Source of the DNA: Geodermatophilus sabuli | Lineage (GTDB): Bacteria > Actinomycetota > Actinomycetes > Mycobacteriales > Geodermatophilaceae | Length of the DNA stretch: 64,000 bases | NCBI RefSeq assembly: GCF_900215145.1 | Contig: NZ_OBDO01000010.1 | Coordinates: 186,001 to 250,000 of the forward strand | Reading direction: 5' to 3' | In this document: in pieces, positions 17,879 through 25,925 of the stretch | Numbering within the stretch: position 1 is the stretch's first letter | Layout of the letters: each line of letters starts with the position of its first letter | Notes under the pieces: model-generated | Seen by the model: only the letters and a program-made list of their open reading frames with translations | Databases searched by the model: none | What the model was told of the DNA's origin: nothing | Translations under genes and position numbers: made by a program

Positions 17879-18993
17879 GGCGTCCGCCGTTGCGGGTGTG
17901 GCTGTGGACGGCGGCCACGCTGGCGCTCGTCGTCGTGGCCGCCCTGCTGTGGCGGGGTTCCGACGCGGCGGCCACCGAGAGCACCACGGCTGGACCGGCC
18001 GGCGTCCCCCCGGGGACGCCGGCCGGCGCCGTCTCCGCCGCCTGGACCTCCGCGACGACGACCGCGGACGGCGCCGCGCGGGTGTCCGTGCACGGCGGCC
18101 GGGTGGTGGTCGGCGACGAGCACGGGGTGCGGGCGCTCGACGCCGGCACCGGCGAGGAGGCCTGGCGCTACCACCGCGCCAACGCCGTCCTGTGCGACTG
18201 GACGCTCGCCAGCGGCCGGGTGGTCGCCGCCTTCCGCACCGAGGACCGCTGCGACGAGGCGGTGGCCCTGGTCGCGGACACCGGGGTGCGCGCCTGGACT
18301 CGCAACGTGGACCTGCGTGCGGACATGACCCTGCACGGCACCGACGGGATCGTGCTGGCCTCGAGCCCCACCGGCGTCGTCACCCTCGACCCGGTCGGCG
18401 ACAACACCCGCTGGCGGCAGGCCCCGACCGAGGACTGCCGGCTGCTCGACGCCGACGTCGGAGCGGCCGGGGTCGTCGTCGTGCAGCGGTGCGCGGACGC
18501 ACTGCAGCTGCGCCTGTTCGACGGGTACGCGGGCAGCGCCACGTGGACCCGTGACCTGGCCGGGGAGACCGCAACGCTGGCCGGGGTGGACCGGGCGGTC
18601 GTCGTCGCGGAGGACGACGGCGTGCACCTGTACGCCGCTGCCGACGGCACCCCGCTTGGCGCGCCGGTGCGCGACGCGGCCGAGGGGACGGTGCTGGCCC
18701 AGGGGGTCGGGGACGCCGTCCTCGTGCTGGCCGGCGGCACGCTCACCGCCCTCGACCAGGAGACCGGCGAGCCGCGCTGGGAGACTCCGGCGACCGGGCT
18801 GCCGACGGGGGCGGCCGCGCCCGGGACCGCGGTGCCCGTCGCGGATCACGGCGCCGTCGTCGTCCGCGATCTGGCCACCGGCACGGAGCTGGGCCGCTCG
18901 GACGTGGCCGGGCTGCGAGGGGGAGGGCTGACCACCGTGATCGGGCCCGTGGTGGTCCTGCAGCTGCCGGACCGTGTGATCGCCTTCCGCTGA
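17827..18993 (+). CDS. Membrane-anchored PQQ-like beta-propeller protein
   Basis: Protein of up to 388 aa with a short basic N-terminus, one membrane helix (VWLWTAATLALVVVAALLW) and an extracytoplasmic propeller of WD/PQQ-like repeats such as GVRALDAGTGEEAWRY and LTALDQETGEPRWETP. The position matches Rv3212. It may scaffold an envelope complex; no enzyme motif is seen. TTG 17827 has GAGAGGA 5 nt upstream, but its first 15 codons lie in the post-stop repeat. TTG 17890 or GTG 17896, just before the membrane helix, may be the real start. Confidence 0.8.
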   Translation: MPPTARRLAAGPCKGAGRRPPLRVWLWTAATLALVVVAALLWRGSDAAATESTTAGPAGVPPGTPAGAVSAAWTSATTTADGAARVSVHGGRVVVGDEHGVRALDAGTGEEAWRYHRANAVLCDWTLASGRVVAAFRTEDRCDEAVALVADTGVRAWTRNVDLRADMTLHGTDGIVLASSPTGVVTLDPVGDNTRWRQAPTEDCRLLDADVGAAGVVVVQRCADALQLRLFDGYAGSATWTRDLAGETATLAGVDRAVVVAEDDGVHLYAAADGTPLGAPVRDAAEGTVLAQGVGDAVLVLAGGTLTALDQETGEPRWETPATGLPTGAAAPGTAVPVADHGAVVVRDLATGTELGRSDVAGLRGGGLTTVIGPVVVLQLPDRVIAFR

Positions 18994-19035
18994 CCCAGGG
19001 CGACACGCCGGTCCGGGCCGGGGTTGACTGGGGCC

Positions 19036-19983
19036 ATGGTCATGCCCGGCGGCCCCGACTCCAGCGCCCCCTTCGCCATCGCCCCCGACGACCTGCGGCA
19101 GCTGGCCGAGCACGACGCGCGGCACCGCACCTTCACCGGCGGAGCCGGGCCGCTCACCGCCCTCGACACCGGAGGGGACGGCGAGCGCGGGACCGTCCTC
19201 ATGGTCGCCGGCTACACGGGCAGCAAGGAGGACTTCGCGCCGCTGCTGCGGCCGCTGTGCGCCGCCGGCCACCGGGTCGTCGCGCTGGACCAGCGGGGTC
19301 AGTTCGAGTCGCCCGGGCCGGACGACCCCGCCCGCTACACCGTCGCGGAGCTCGCGGCCGACCTGGTCGCCGTCGGGCGGGAGCTGCGTATCGGGAGCGA
19401 CCGCCCGGTGCACCTGCTGGGGCACAGCTTCGGCGGGCTGGTCAGCCGGGCGGCCGTCCTCGCCGACCGGACGGTCTTCGCCTCCCTGACCCTGCTCGGC
19501 TCCGGACCGTCGCGGCTGGTGGGGCCGCGCGCCGAGCTGCTCGACCACCTCTCCCCGCTGCTGGACGCCGGTGGGGTGCCGCTGGTGCAGCAGACGCTGG
19601 AGCATCTGGCGATGACCGATCCGAAGGCGCAGGAGGTGCCGGCACCCACCCGCGCGTTCCTCGACCGCCGGTTCCTGGCCAACAGCGCCGCGGGTCTGCG
19701 GGGCATGGCCGACGCGATGACCACCGAACCGGACCGGGTCGCCGAGCTCGCCGGCAGCGGTGTCCCGGTCCTGGTCGCGCACGGCGTCGCCGACGATGCG
19801 TGGACCCCGGCCGCGCAGGCGGACATGGCGCGGCGGCTGGGTGCCCGGTACGAGGTGATCCCCGGGTCGATCCACTCCCCCGCCATCGAGAACCCCGCGC
19901 GGACGCTGGAGGTGCTGCAGGAGTTCTGGGCCGCGGTCGCCGCCCGCGCCGACGGGAGCCGAGGGGCCTCGGTGTCGTTGTGA
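19036..19983 (+). CDS. Alpha/beta hydrolase
   Basis: Serine hydrolase of about 315 aa. The nucleophile elbow is LLGHSFGGLVS (Ser), the acid lies in HGVADDAW, and the His is in PGSIHSPAIENP. VVALDQRGQFESPG after strand 4 is typical of lysophospholipase or lactonase-like members. The last 4 bp overlap the start of the oxygenase gene (GTGA), so the two are translationally coupled. ATG 19036 has GGGG just upstream; TTG 19024 and ATG 19042 are alternatives. Confidence 0.8.
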   Translation: MVMPGGPDSSAPFAIAPDDLRQLAEHDARHRTFTGGAGPLTALDTGGDGERGTVLMVAGYTGSKEDFAPLLRPLCAAGHRVVALDQRGQFESPGPDDPARYTVAELAADLVAVGRELRIGSDRPVHLLGHSFGGLVSRAAVLADRTVFASLTLLGSGPSRLVGPRAELLDHLSPLLDAGGVPLVQQTLEHLAMTDPKAQEVPAPTRAFLDRRFLANSAAGLRGMADAMTTEPDRVAELAGSGVPVLVAHGVADDAWTPAAQADMARRLGARYEVIPGSIHSPAIENPARTLEVLQEFWAAVAARADGSRGASVSL

Positions 19984-20843
19984 CCGCCTCCGTGCGCGAC
20001 TGGACGCCCGAGGAGGACCTGCTCGGGTTCTTCGGCCCCGACAGCGTCACCTGGCGGGTGCACGCCGACCCCGTCTTCTCCGTCGGTGGCCTGCGCGCCC
20101 TGCTGCTGCAGGCCCTGCACCCCGTCGCGATGGACGGCGTCGCCACCTTCTCGGAGGGGTTCCGCAGCGACCCGTGGCCGCGGCTGGTGCGCACCGCCGC
20201 CTACGTCGACACCCTGACCTTCGGGACGCGCCGGGAGGCGGTGCGCGCCGTGCGGCGGGTGCGTGGCCTCCACCGGCGACTGGCCGGCGTGGAGCCGACC
20301 AGCGGTCGCGCCTACCGCGTGGACGACCCGGACCTGCTGTTGTGGGTGCACTGCTGCGAGGTCGACTCGCTGCTCGACGTCGGCCTGCGCGGCGGGGTGG
20401 TGCGGATCGCCGACGCCGACCGCTACGTCGCCGAGCAGGTGACCGCGGCCGTCCTCGTCGGGTGTTCCGAGGCCGACGTCCCGCGGACCGTCGCGGAGCT
20501 GCGCCACTACCTCGACGGCGTGCGCCCGTCGCTGGCGCTGACGCCGGCGGCCCGCGACGCGCTGCGGCTGGTGGTGACGCCGCCGATGCCGGCGTGGGTG
20601 CGGTGGCTGACCCCGGCACGACCGGCGTGGGGCACGCTGGCGACGCTGGCGGTTGCCACGCTGCCGCAGTGGGCCCGGAGGATGTACTCGCTGCCGGGGT
20701 TCGGGGTGACCGATGCGGCGGCGACGGCGGGACTGCGCGCGTACCGGCAGGCGATGCTGCGGCTGCCGCAACGGGCCCGGCGCTCCCCGATCGTGTGGGC
20801 CGGCATGGCGCGGGTCGGGCAGGCGGTCCCCGTCTCCGCCTGA
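19980..20843 (+). CDS. Oxygenase MpaB family protein (DUF2236)
   Basis: Protein of 287 aa of the DUF2236/MpaB family, haem-type oxygenases related to latex-clearing proteins and fungal MpaB. Family blocks are LLLQALHPVAMDGVATFSEG, the RTAAYVDTLTFGTR region and LLWVHCCEVDSLL. His residues in HPVAMD and WVHC are the likely haem or metal ligands. GTG 19980 overlaps the upstream stop by 4 bp; an in-frame extension from 19257 is antisense noise of the hydrolase. Coupling suggests a two-step pathway with the hydrolase, inferred only from position. Confidence 0.86.
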   Translation: MTASVRDWTPEEDLLGFFGPDSVTWRVHADPVFSVGGLRALLLQALHPVAMDGVATFSEGFRSDPWPRLVRTAAYVDTLTFGTRREAVRAVRRVRGLHRRLAGVEPTSGRAYRVDDPDLLLWVHCCEVDSLLDVGLRGGVVRIADADRYVAEQVTAAVLVGCSEADVPRTVAELRHYLDGVRPSLALTPAARDALRLVVTPPMPAWVRWLTPARPAWGTLATLAVATLPQWARRMYSLPGFGVTDAAATAGLRAYRQAMLRLPQRARRSPIVWAGMARVGQAVPVSA

Positions 20844-20862
20844 GCCTCGCGGGCGCGGGCCG

Positions 20863-21717
20863 TCAGGGTGCGGGCGCGTCGTCCTCGGGGAGGAAGCTCC
20901 ACGTCTCCCGCGGCGGGGTCGCCGCCTGGCCGGTGGGGCAGCTGGGCCGGAAGTCGCACCAGCTGCACTGCCGCCCGGGCACCGCCGGGAAGGCGACGTC
21001 CGGGTCCTCCCCGGCGTCGACCGCGGCGGTGGCCGTGGCGATGTCGGCGGCGATGTCCTCGGCGCGGCGGACGTGGTTGGCCAGCGACCGGTCGGTGTGC
21101 TCGAAGGCGGCCACCGTCCCGCTGGGCAGGTGGTGCAGCTCCACGCGGTTGCAGGGCCGGCGCAGCGTGCGCCGCACCCCGAGCACGTAGGCGGCCAGGG
21201 CGGGTGACCCGCGGGCCTCGTCGTCGGTACAGACCGCCCGGCCCGTCTTGTAGTCCACGACCACCAGTTCGTCGCCGCGCTGGTCGATGCGGTCCACCCG
21301 GCCCGACAGGGCCAGGCGCTCGGTGGTGGCGGCCACCTGGCGCTCGGTGCCGACCGGCTCGTCGGTGGGGTCGAGCCCGGCCACGTAGTCGGTGAGCCAG
21401 CCGGCCGCGCGGGCCCGCCACCGGTCGGCCTGCTCGGCGTCGCGGAAGCCGGCCGACGACCAGACCGAGTAGAGCAGTTGCCGGGCCGCCGCGGGCGTCC
21501 GCTTGGGCACCGGCAGCTCCCACCAGGAACGCAGCGCGGCGTGCACCCCCGACCCGACGCTGTTGTGCGCCCACGCCGGCCCCTTGGGCGGGGTCGGCCG
21601 GTCGACGTACCCGTGCCGGTACCGGCGCGGGCAGTCGGCGAACGCGGCCAGCTTGCTCGGCGTGGCCGGGAACAGCCGCCGCGGCATGCCGGGCATCTCC
21701 AGCTGCGCGCTCCCCAT
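20863..21717 (-). CDS. RecB-family PD-(D/E)XK nuclease with Fe-S cysteines
   Basis: Stand-alone nuclease of 284 aa (Cas4/RecB-like). Order: SKLAAFADCPRRYRHGYVD with the first Cys, the RSWWELP helix, GRVDRIDQRG (catalytic Asp), LVVVDYKTGR (DxK) and the C-terminal CSWCDFRPSCP. C...C-x2-C-x5-C predicts a 4Fe-4S staple. It probably processes DNA ends; a Rv2119-like protein exists in mycobacteria. ATG 21717 follows a TAGCGT box by 7 nt; the GTG at 21726 overlaps that box and is less likely. Its stop is 19 bp from the convergent oxygenase gene. Confidence 0.87.
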   Translation of the reverse strand: MGSAQLEMPGMPRRLFPATPSKLAAFADCPRRYRHGYVDRPTPPKGPAWAHNSVGSGVHAALRSWWELPVPKRTPAAARQLLYSVWSSAGFRDAEQADRWRARAAGWLTDYVAGLDPTDEPVGTERQVAATTERLALSGRVDRIDQRGDELVVVDYKTGRAVCTDDEARGSPALAAYVLGVRRTLRRPCNRVELHHLPSGTVAAFEHTDRSLANHVRRAEDIAADIATATAAVDAGEDPDVAFPAVPGRQCSWCDFRPSCPTGQAATPPRETWSFLPEDDAPAP

Positions 21718-21724
21718 GTCCGCC

Positions 21725-21730
21725 ACGCTA
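21725..21730 (-). promoter_or_regulatory. -10 box of a predicted leaderless promoter (RecB-like nuclease)
   Basis: TAGCGT on the minus strand is followed by GGCGGAC (7 nt) and ATG 21717. It is the same hexamer and spacing as at 844-849. Confidence 0.55.
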
Positions 21731-21754
21731 ACCGCGCGGACCGACGGTCCCGCG

Positions 21755-22612
21755 TCAGTCGCGGTACGGCGCGGCGCCCGTGCCGGCGGCGAGGAGTGCC
21801 TCCCACTGGTCGGGCGCGGTGGTGCAGGCCGCGATCGGCGTCGCCTTGTTGGCGCCGTGGTAGTCGCTGGAACCGGTCACCAGCAGGCCGAGGTCGTCGG
21901 CCAGCCCGCGCAGGTGCGCTCGCTCCTCCGGGTCGTGGTCGGGGTGGTCGACCTCCAGGCCGAGCAGTCCGGCGGCGACCATCGCCGCGATCGCCTCGTC
22001 ACCGACCACCCGGCCGCGCTTGGTGGCCAGGCCGTGCGCGAAGACCGGCACACCGCCGGCGGCCCGGATCAGCGCGATGCCGTCCAGCACGTCGGTGTCG
22101 GCCTTGGCGACGTAGTAGGGGCTGCGGTGGTGCAACAGGCTGGCGAAGGCGTGGTCGACGGACTCGACCACGCCCGCCTCGACGAGGGCCCGCGCGACGT
22201 GCGGCCGGCCGACCACGCCGCCGGCCGACCGCTCCACGATCTCCGCCCACGCCACCGGGTAGCCGGCCTCGGCGAGGGCGGTCACGATGCGCTCTCCCCG
22301 GCCGAGCCGCTCCGTGCGCAGCCGCGCGCGCTCCTCGGCCAGCCCCGGGTGCGCGGGGTCGAACAGGTAGGCCAGCAGGTGCACGCTGATCGGCGGCGCG
22401 CCGGCCGGGAACCAGCGGCAGGACAGCTCCATGCCCGGGACGACGGTCAGCCCCCCGGGTCGCGCCGCCTCCGCCTCCGCCCACCCGCCGGTGGTGTCGT
22501 GGTCGGTGAGCGCGACGACGTCGAGGCCGGCGGCGGAGGCCGTGGCGAGCAGCTCAGCGGGGGTCTGGGTGCCATCGGAGACCGACGAGTGGGTGTGGAG
22601 GTCGATCCGCAT
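21755..22612 (-). CDS. PHP-domain phosphoesterase
   Basis: Metal-dependent phosphoesterase of 285 aa, close to the YciV/TrpH group that acts on nucleoside 3',5'-bisphosphates and short RNA 5' ends (family knowledge). Metal-binding motifs: DLHTHSSVSDGT, LTDHDTTGGW, PGMELSC, PVFAHGL and GSSDYHG. The start could be ATG 22612 or the GTG three bases upstream. It lies on the same strand as the nuclease gene downstream (37 bp) and the PH-domain gene upstream. Confidence 0.9.
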   Translation of the reverse strand: MRIDLHTHSSVSDGTQTPAELLATASAAGLDVVALTDHDTTGGWAEAEAARPGGLTVVPGMELSCRWFPAGAPPISVHLLAYLFDPAHPGLAEERARLRTERLGRGERIVTALAEAGYPVAWAEIVERSAGGVVGRPHVARALVEAGVVESVDHAFASLLHHRSPYYVAKADTDVLDGIALIRAAGGVPVFAHGLATKRGRVVGDEAIAAMVAAGLLGLEVDHPDHDPEERAHLRGLADDLGLLVTGSSDYHGANKATPIAACTTAPDQWEALLAAGTGAAPYRD

Positions 22613-22662
22613 CACCGGCCAGCCTGCCGTACCGGGGCCGTTCCCGCCGGGAGGCCCCGCGC

Positions 22663-23340
22663 TCAGCGTCGGCGTCCGGCCACCCGTGGGGCCCGCGGAC
22701 GCCGCTGGATCGGCTGGGTGTCCCGTCGTCCGCCCGCGGACCCCGGACGCAGCCGGGAGCGCCGACGTGGCTCGGCGTTGCCCTCGTCGTCCCCGGAGTC
22801 CGCGCCGTTGCTACCGAACAGCAGGTCGCTGACCTTGCGGTAGAGGAGGTCGGCGCGAGGCAGGTAGGTGATCTCCGACAGCGCCTGTTGCTGGCCGGCG
22901 GACTCGAATCGGAAGGTGCCGTACCCGAGCAGCTGGCCGAACAGCGTCTCCTTGTACGTCAGGTCGGTGATGCGGCGCAGCGGCAGCAGGGCGACCGTGC
23001 GCACGACCAGGCCGCTGGTCAGCAGCACGCGACGGTTGGTGACGATGAAGTGCCGCTTCCACCACTCCCCGATCCGCAGGCCCAGGTACACCACGACACC
23101 CACGAGCACGAGGAAGCCGGCAGTCGTGGAGACCCGGTTGTCCCGGTCGAGCAGCAGGAGCCACAGGCCCAGGGCGAGGAACGGGAGGGACTTCAGCCCC
23201 GGTCCGATCAGCACCGCCCAGTGCCGGCGGGTGGCGATGACCGGCGGCTGCTCGAGCGGCAGCAGGTACTTCTCGGCGTCCTTGCTCCACCGTGGCCGCC
23301 GGCCGTCGGACGGTGGCCGGGGACCTGCCGGGCCGGACAC
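22663..23340 (-). CDS. Bacterial PH-domain membrane protein
   Basis: Protein of 225 aa with two membrane helices (SLPFLALGLWLLLLD and TTAGFLVLVGVVVYLGLRIG) followed by a bPH_2 domain: RHFIVTNRRVLLTSGLVVRTVALLPLRRI, DLTYKETLFGQLLGYGTFRFES. A basic Arg-rich tail of about 50 aa ends it. The family is common in actinobacteria and of unknown function, perhaps lipid- or stress-related. The GTG start is 9 bp from the stop of the 52-aa membrane protein upstream, so they are likely cotranscribed. Confidence 0.83.
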   Translation of the reverse strand: MSGPAGPRPPSDGRRPRWSKDAEKYLLPLEQPPVIATRRHWAVLIGPGLKSLPFLALGLWLLLLDRDNRVSTTAGFLVLVGVVVYLGLRIGEWWKRHFIVTNRRVLLTSGLVVRTVALLPLRRITDLTYKETLFGQLLGYGTFRFESAGQQQALSEITYLPRADLLYRKVSDLLFGSNGADSGDDEGNAEPRRRSRLRPGSAGGRRDTQPIQRRPRAPRVAGRRR

Positions 23341-23349
23341 GGCGCGCGG

Positions 23350-23508
23350 CTAGACCAGCGACCCGACGAAGGCCGCGAAGGACGACGCCGCGTCGCCGAG
23401 AGCCTCTCCGACCGTCCGGACGATCTCGGCGGAGCTCTCCGGCGCCTGGATGATGTAGAAGATCACGAAGGCGACGACCAGCCAGGTGAGGACCTTCTTC
23501 AGGGTCAC
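23350..23508 (-). CDS. Small single-pass membrane protein, 52 aa
   Basis: Begins MTLKKVLTWLVVAFVIFYII, a short basic start and one membrane helix, then an amphipathic helix rich in Ala/Ser and ending FAAFVGSLV. Three consecutive in-frame GTG codons (23514, 23511, 23508) follow a perfect GGAGG; 23508 has the best spacing (6 nt). Similar short proteins beside PH-domain genes are familiar in actinobacteria, but no function is known. It probably forms an operon with the PH-domain gene 9 bp downstream. Confidence 0.75.
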   Translation of the reverse strand: MTLKKVLTWLVVAFVIFYIIQAPESSAEIVRTVGEALGDAASSFAAFVGSLV

Positions 23509-23639
23509 CACCACCTCCGCGAGTGCGTGTCGGGCCGAGGGGACAGGGGTCCCCACGGCGAGCACCATGGGTAACACAGGTCCCAGGGGTCCCTCCCGGG
23601 ACACGCCGCCGGGGTTGCAGGCCGATCCGGTCCGTTCCG

Positions 23640-24263
23640 TCACGTCCCCGGCAGGAGGTGCTCGCTCGGTGGTCCCAGGGGCAGGTCCGGGTAGAGCCGC
23701 TCCCGGAGGTCGAGCAGGGTGAGCTGCTCGGCGAGCAGCCAGGCCGCCGACATCGGCCACATGACCAGCCACAACCACACGCCGTACGCCTCCCCCACGA
23801 AGGCGGCACGGTCGTCGGAGGTCGGCACCGCCCACAGCGGCGCCCGCTGCCCGGCGGCCTCGACGTCGGCGGAGGACGGCCCGGAGATGACGTCGCCCGG
23901 GTCGAGGCCGGGCAGCCCGGCATAGCCGCAACCCACCCCGGTGCCCGGCTCCTCGGCCACGAGCACCAGCTCCGCCGACCCGCCCAGCGGCGCCGGCCCG
24001 GCGCAGTCGACGACGATCGCGCGGGCCCCCGGTTCCCCACCCCAGGCCAGGCCGGTGACCGACCAGCCCGTCGGCATGGGGTCCGGCACCCACGCCGGCA
24101 CGCGGGCGTCGGCGGTGACGGCCGAGATCGCGTCGTGCGCGATCAGCAGCGTGTGGTGCAGCGGCGTCACCGCACCGTGCACGTGGCACCAGGCCTGACC
24201 GGAGTTCCCCGGGCGGACGACCAGGCGTTCGCCGCAGCGGGGACAGACCGTGGTGGCAGTCAT
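23640..24263 (-). CDS. DUF6758-like zinc-ribbon protein
   Basis: Protein of 207 aa that fits the actinobacterial DUF6758 family. The N-terminus is a zinc-ribbon-like CPRCGERLV...WCHVHG (C-x2-C...C-x2-H). The middle has the conserved VPAWVPDPMPTGWSVTGLAW, CAGPAPLGGSAELVLVAEEPG and GYAGLPGLDPG, and the end GEAYGVWLWLVMWPMSAAWLL. No catalytic motif and no signal peptide are visible; WLWLVMWP could touch the membrane. Function is unknown. It is divergent from the NUDIX gene. Confidence 0.8.
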   Translation of the reverse strand: MTATTVCPRCGERLVVRPGNSGQAWCHVHGAVTPLHHTLLIAHDAISAVTADARVPAWVPDPMPTGWSVTGLAWGGEPGARAIVVDCAGPAPLGGSAELVLVAEEPGTGVGCGYAGLPGLDPGDVISGPSSADVEAAGQRAPLWAVPTSDDRAAFVGEAYGVWLWLVMWPMSAAWLLAEQLTLLDLRERLYPDLPLGPPSEHLLPGT

Positions 24264-24332
24264 CGGGCATCACCGTCCTGTGACCGGAGGGGTTCGTCAA
24301 GCGCAGCGCCCGGCTGCCGGCTCTGAGCTGCG

Positions 24333-24338
24333 TACCGT
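24333..24338 (+). promoter_or_regulatory. -10 box of a predicted leaderless promoter (NUDIX gene)
   Basis: TACCGT is followed by 7 nt and ATG 24346. The GTG at 24337 overlaps the hexamer and is therefore unlikely as start. Confidence 0.55.
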
Positions 24339-24345
24339 GCCGGGC

Positions 24346-24777
24346 ATGCCGCCCGACCCCGCCGCCCGGCCGACGACACCGGTGGTCGCCTGCGTAGGCG
24401 CGGTGGTGCACGACCCGCGGGGCCGGTTGCTGCTGATCCGCCGCGGTCACGAGCCCGGCCGCGGCCTGTGGTCGGTGCCCGGCGGACGGGTCGAGCCCGG
24501 CGAGTCCCTCGAGGCCGCGGTGCAGCGGGAGGTCCTCGAGGAGACCGGCCTGCGGGTGCGGGCCGGGGCTCCGGTCGGCCGGATCGAGGTCCCGGGGCCC
24601 GGCGTCGTCTACGACGTCGTCGACCTCGCCTGCACCCTGCTGGACCCGGACGCCGTCCCCGTGGCCGGGGACGACGCGGACGCGGTGGCCTTCGTCACCG
24701 CGGCCGACCTGGAGCGCCTGGCCTGCACCCCGCGCCTGCTCGAGACCCTGCGCGGCTGGGGCGTGCTCCCGGCCTGA
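24346..24777 (+). CDS. NUDIX hydrolase
   Basis: Pyrophosphatase of 143 aa acting on a nucleoside diphosphate linked to another group. The NUDIX box Gx5Ex7REUxEExGU is complete at GRVEPGESLEAAVQREVLEE plus TGL. The strand before it (VVACVGAVVHDPRGRLLLIRRG) fits MutT/ADP-ribose types. Preferred substrate cannot be read from the sequence. The start follows a -10 box by 7 nt. Its stop is 16 bp from the convergent MaoC gene. Confidence 0.92.
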   Translation: MPPDPAARPTTPVVACVGAVVHDPRGRLLLIRRGHEPGRGLWSVPGGRVEPGESLEAAVQREVLEETGLRVRAGAPVGRIEVPGPGVVYDVVDLACTLLDPDAVPVAGDDADAVAFVTAADLERLACTPRLLETLRGWGVLPA

Positions 24778-24793
24778 GCGCAGCGACCCGTGG

Positions 24794-25300
24794 TCAGCGG
24801 GGCAGCGGTCCGGGGCGACCGGGCTGCTCGCCGCCCCGGGCCTCGCCGTAGGACCGCTTGGGCACCATGACCTTGCGCCGGAAGACACAGACCACGGTGC
24901 CGTCCTGCTTGTACCCGATGGTCTCGACGTGCACGACGCCACGGTCGTCCTTCGACTTCGACTCGGTCTTGTCCAGCACCGTCGTCTCGCCGTAGATCGT
25001 GTCGCCGTGGAAGGTCGGCGCCACGTGCCGCAGCGACTCGACCTCGAGGTTGGCGATCGCCTTGCCCGAGACGTCCGGGACGCTCATACCCAGCAGCAAT
25101 GAGTAGATGTAGTTGCCGACGACGACGTTCCTGCCGAAGTCGGTGGTCTCCGCCGCGTAATGGGAGTCCAGGTGCAGCGGGTGGTGGTTCATCGTGAGGA
25201 GGCAGAACAGGTGGTCGTCGTACTCGGTGACGGTCTTGCCGGGCCAGTGCTTGTAGACGGCCCCGACCTCGAACTCCTCGTAGTACCGACCGAACTGCAT
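24794..25300 (-). CDS. MaoC-family dehydratase
   Basis: Hot-dog-fold hydratase of 168 aa, probably acting on an enoyl-CoA or a mesaconyl-type CoA thioester. It has YYEEFEVGAVYKHWPGKTVT, the region NHHPLHLDSHYAAETTDFGR, typical of the MaoC active-site loop, and GDTIYGETTVLDKTESKSKDDRG, the conserved second half. ATG 25300 is preceded by GGGAGCC at good spacing; the longer in-frame extension (start 25360) looks random. It is divergent from the small protein/HTTM pair. Confidence 0.87.
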   Translation of the reverse strand: MQFGRYYEEFEVGAVYKHWPGKTVTEYDDHLFCLLTMNHHPLHLDSHYAAETTDFGRNVVVGNYIYSLLLGMSVPDVSGKAIANLEVESLRHVAPTFHGDTIYGETTVLDKTESKSKDDRGVVHVETIGYKQDGTVVCVFRRKVMVPKRSYGEARGGEQPGRPGPLPR

Positions 25301-25424
25301 CTGCTGGCTCCCGGTGTCGACGCTGACGGCGGGGCGCGGACGACCGGCGGGCGAGCCCACACGACCCGGCGGGCCAGTTGCCCACCACGCGGCGTCGGTG
25401 CCCCATCTGGACGGGCGCCGATCC

Positions 25425-25430
25425 TACGAT
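25425..25430 (+). promoter_or_regulatory. -10 box of a predicted leaderless promoter
   Basis: TACGAT is followed by 6 nt and GTG 25437, so the transcript should begin at the start codon. It drives the pair 25437-26872. Confidence 0.55.
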
Positions 25431-25436
25431 GCCCCG

Positions 25437-25925
25437 GTGCCACCGGTTCTCCCCGTTCGTGAACCCGGGGAGGCCGGCGTCGCGCACCTCTCCCCCACCG
25501 GCCGGGCCGCCCGGCTGGCCGCTACGGCCGTCGTCCTGGCGGTGCTGCTCGGCGGCACCCTGTGGGGCACCGACTCGGACTTCCCGTTCGGCCCGTTCCG
25601 CATGTACTCGACGCGGGCCGACCCCGACCGCCCGGTGGTCTCCACCCGCGTGGTCGGTCTGACCGCCGACGGCGCGGAGGTCCGCCTCTCCGGCGGGGAG
25701 GTCGGCCTGCGCCGCGCGGAGTTCGAGGGGCAACTGCCCCGCCTGGTGGACCAGCCGGAGCTGCTGACCCTGCTCGCCGAGACCTACGCCGACCACCACC
25801 CCGCCGCCGAACCGCTCGTGGAGGTGCAGGTCGTGCAGCGCCGGTACGAGCTCGTGGACGGCCGGCAGACCGGTGAGGCCACCGACAGCGTCCTCGTGGC
25901 CCAGGAGCTGGAGGGCGCTCCGTGA
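25437..25925 (+). CDS. Membrane-anchored protein paired with HTTM protein
   Basis: Unrecognised protein of 162 aa. After about 24 residues there is one membrane helix (LAATAVVLAVLLGGTLWGT), then an extracytoplasmic part with FPFGPFRMYSTRADPDRPVVSTRVVG and an all-alpha/beta tail rich in acidic residues. FPFGPFRMYS recurs, from memory, in small proteins next to HTTM genes. The GTG start sits at the predicted transcription start. The stop overlaps the HTTM start by 4 bp (GTGA), so the two proteins probably work together. Confidence 0.72.
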   Translation: MPPVLPVREPGEAGVAHLSPTGRAARLAATAVVLAVLLGGTLWGTDSDFPFGPFRMYSTRADPDRPVVSTRVVGLTADGAEVRLSGGEVGLRRAEFEGQLPRLVDQPELLTLLAETYADHHPAAEPLVEVQVVQRRYELVDGRQTGEATDSVLVAQELEGAP

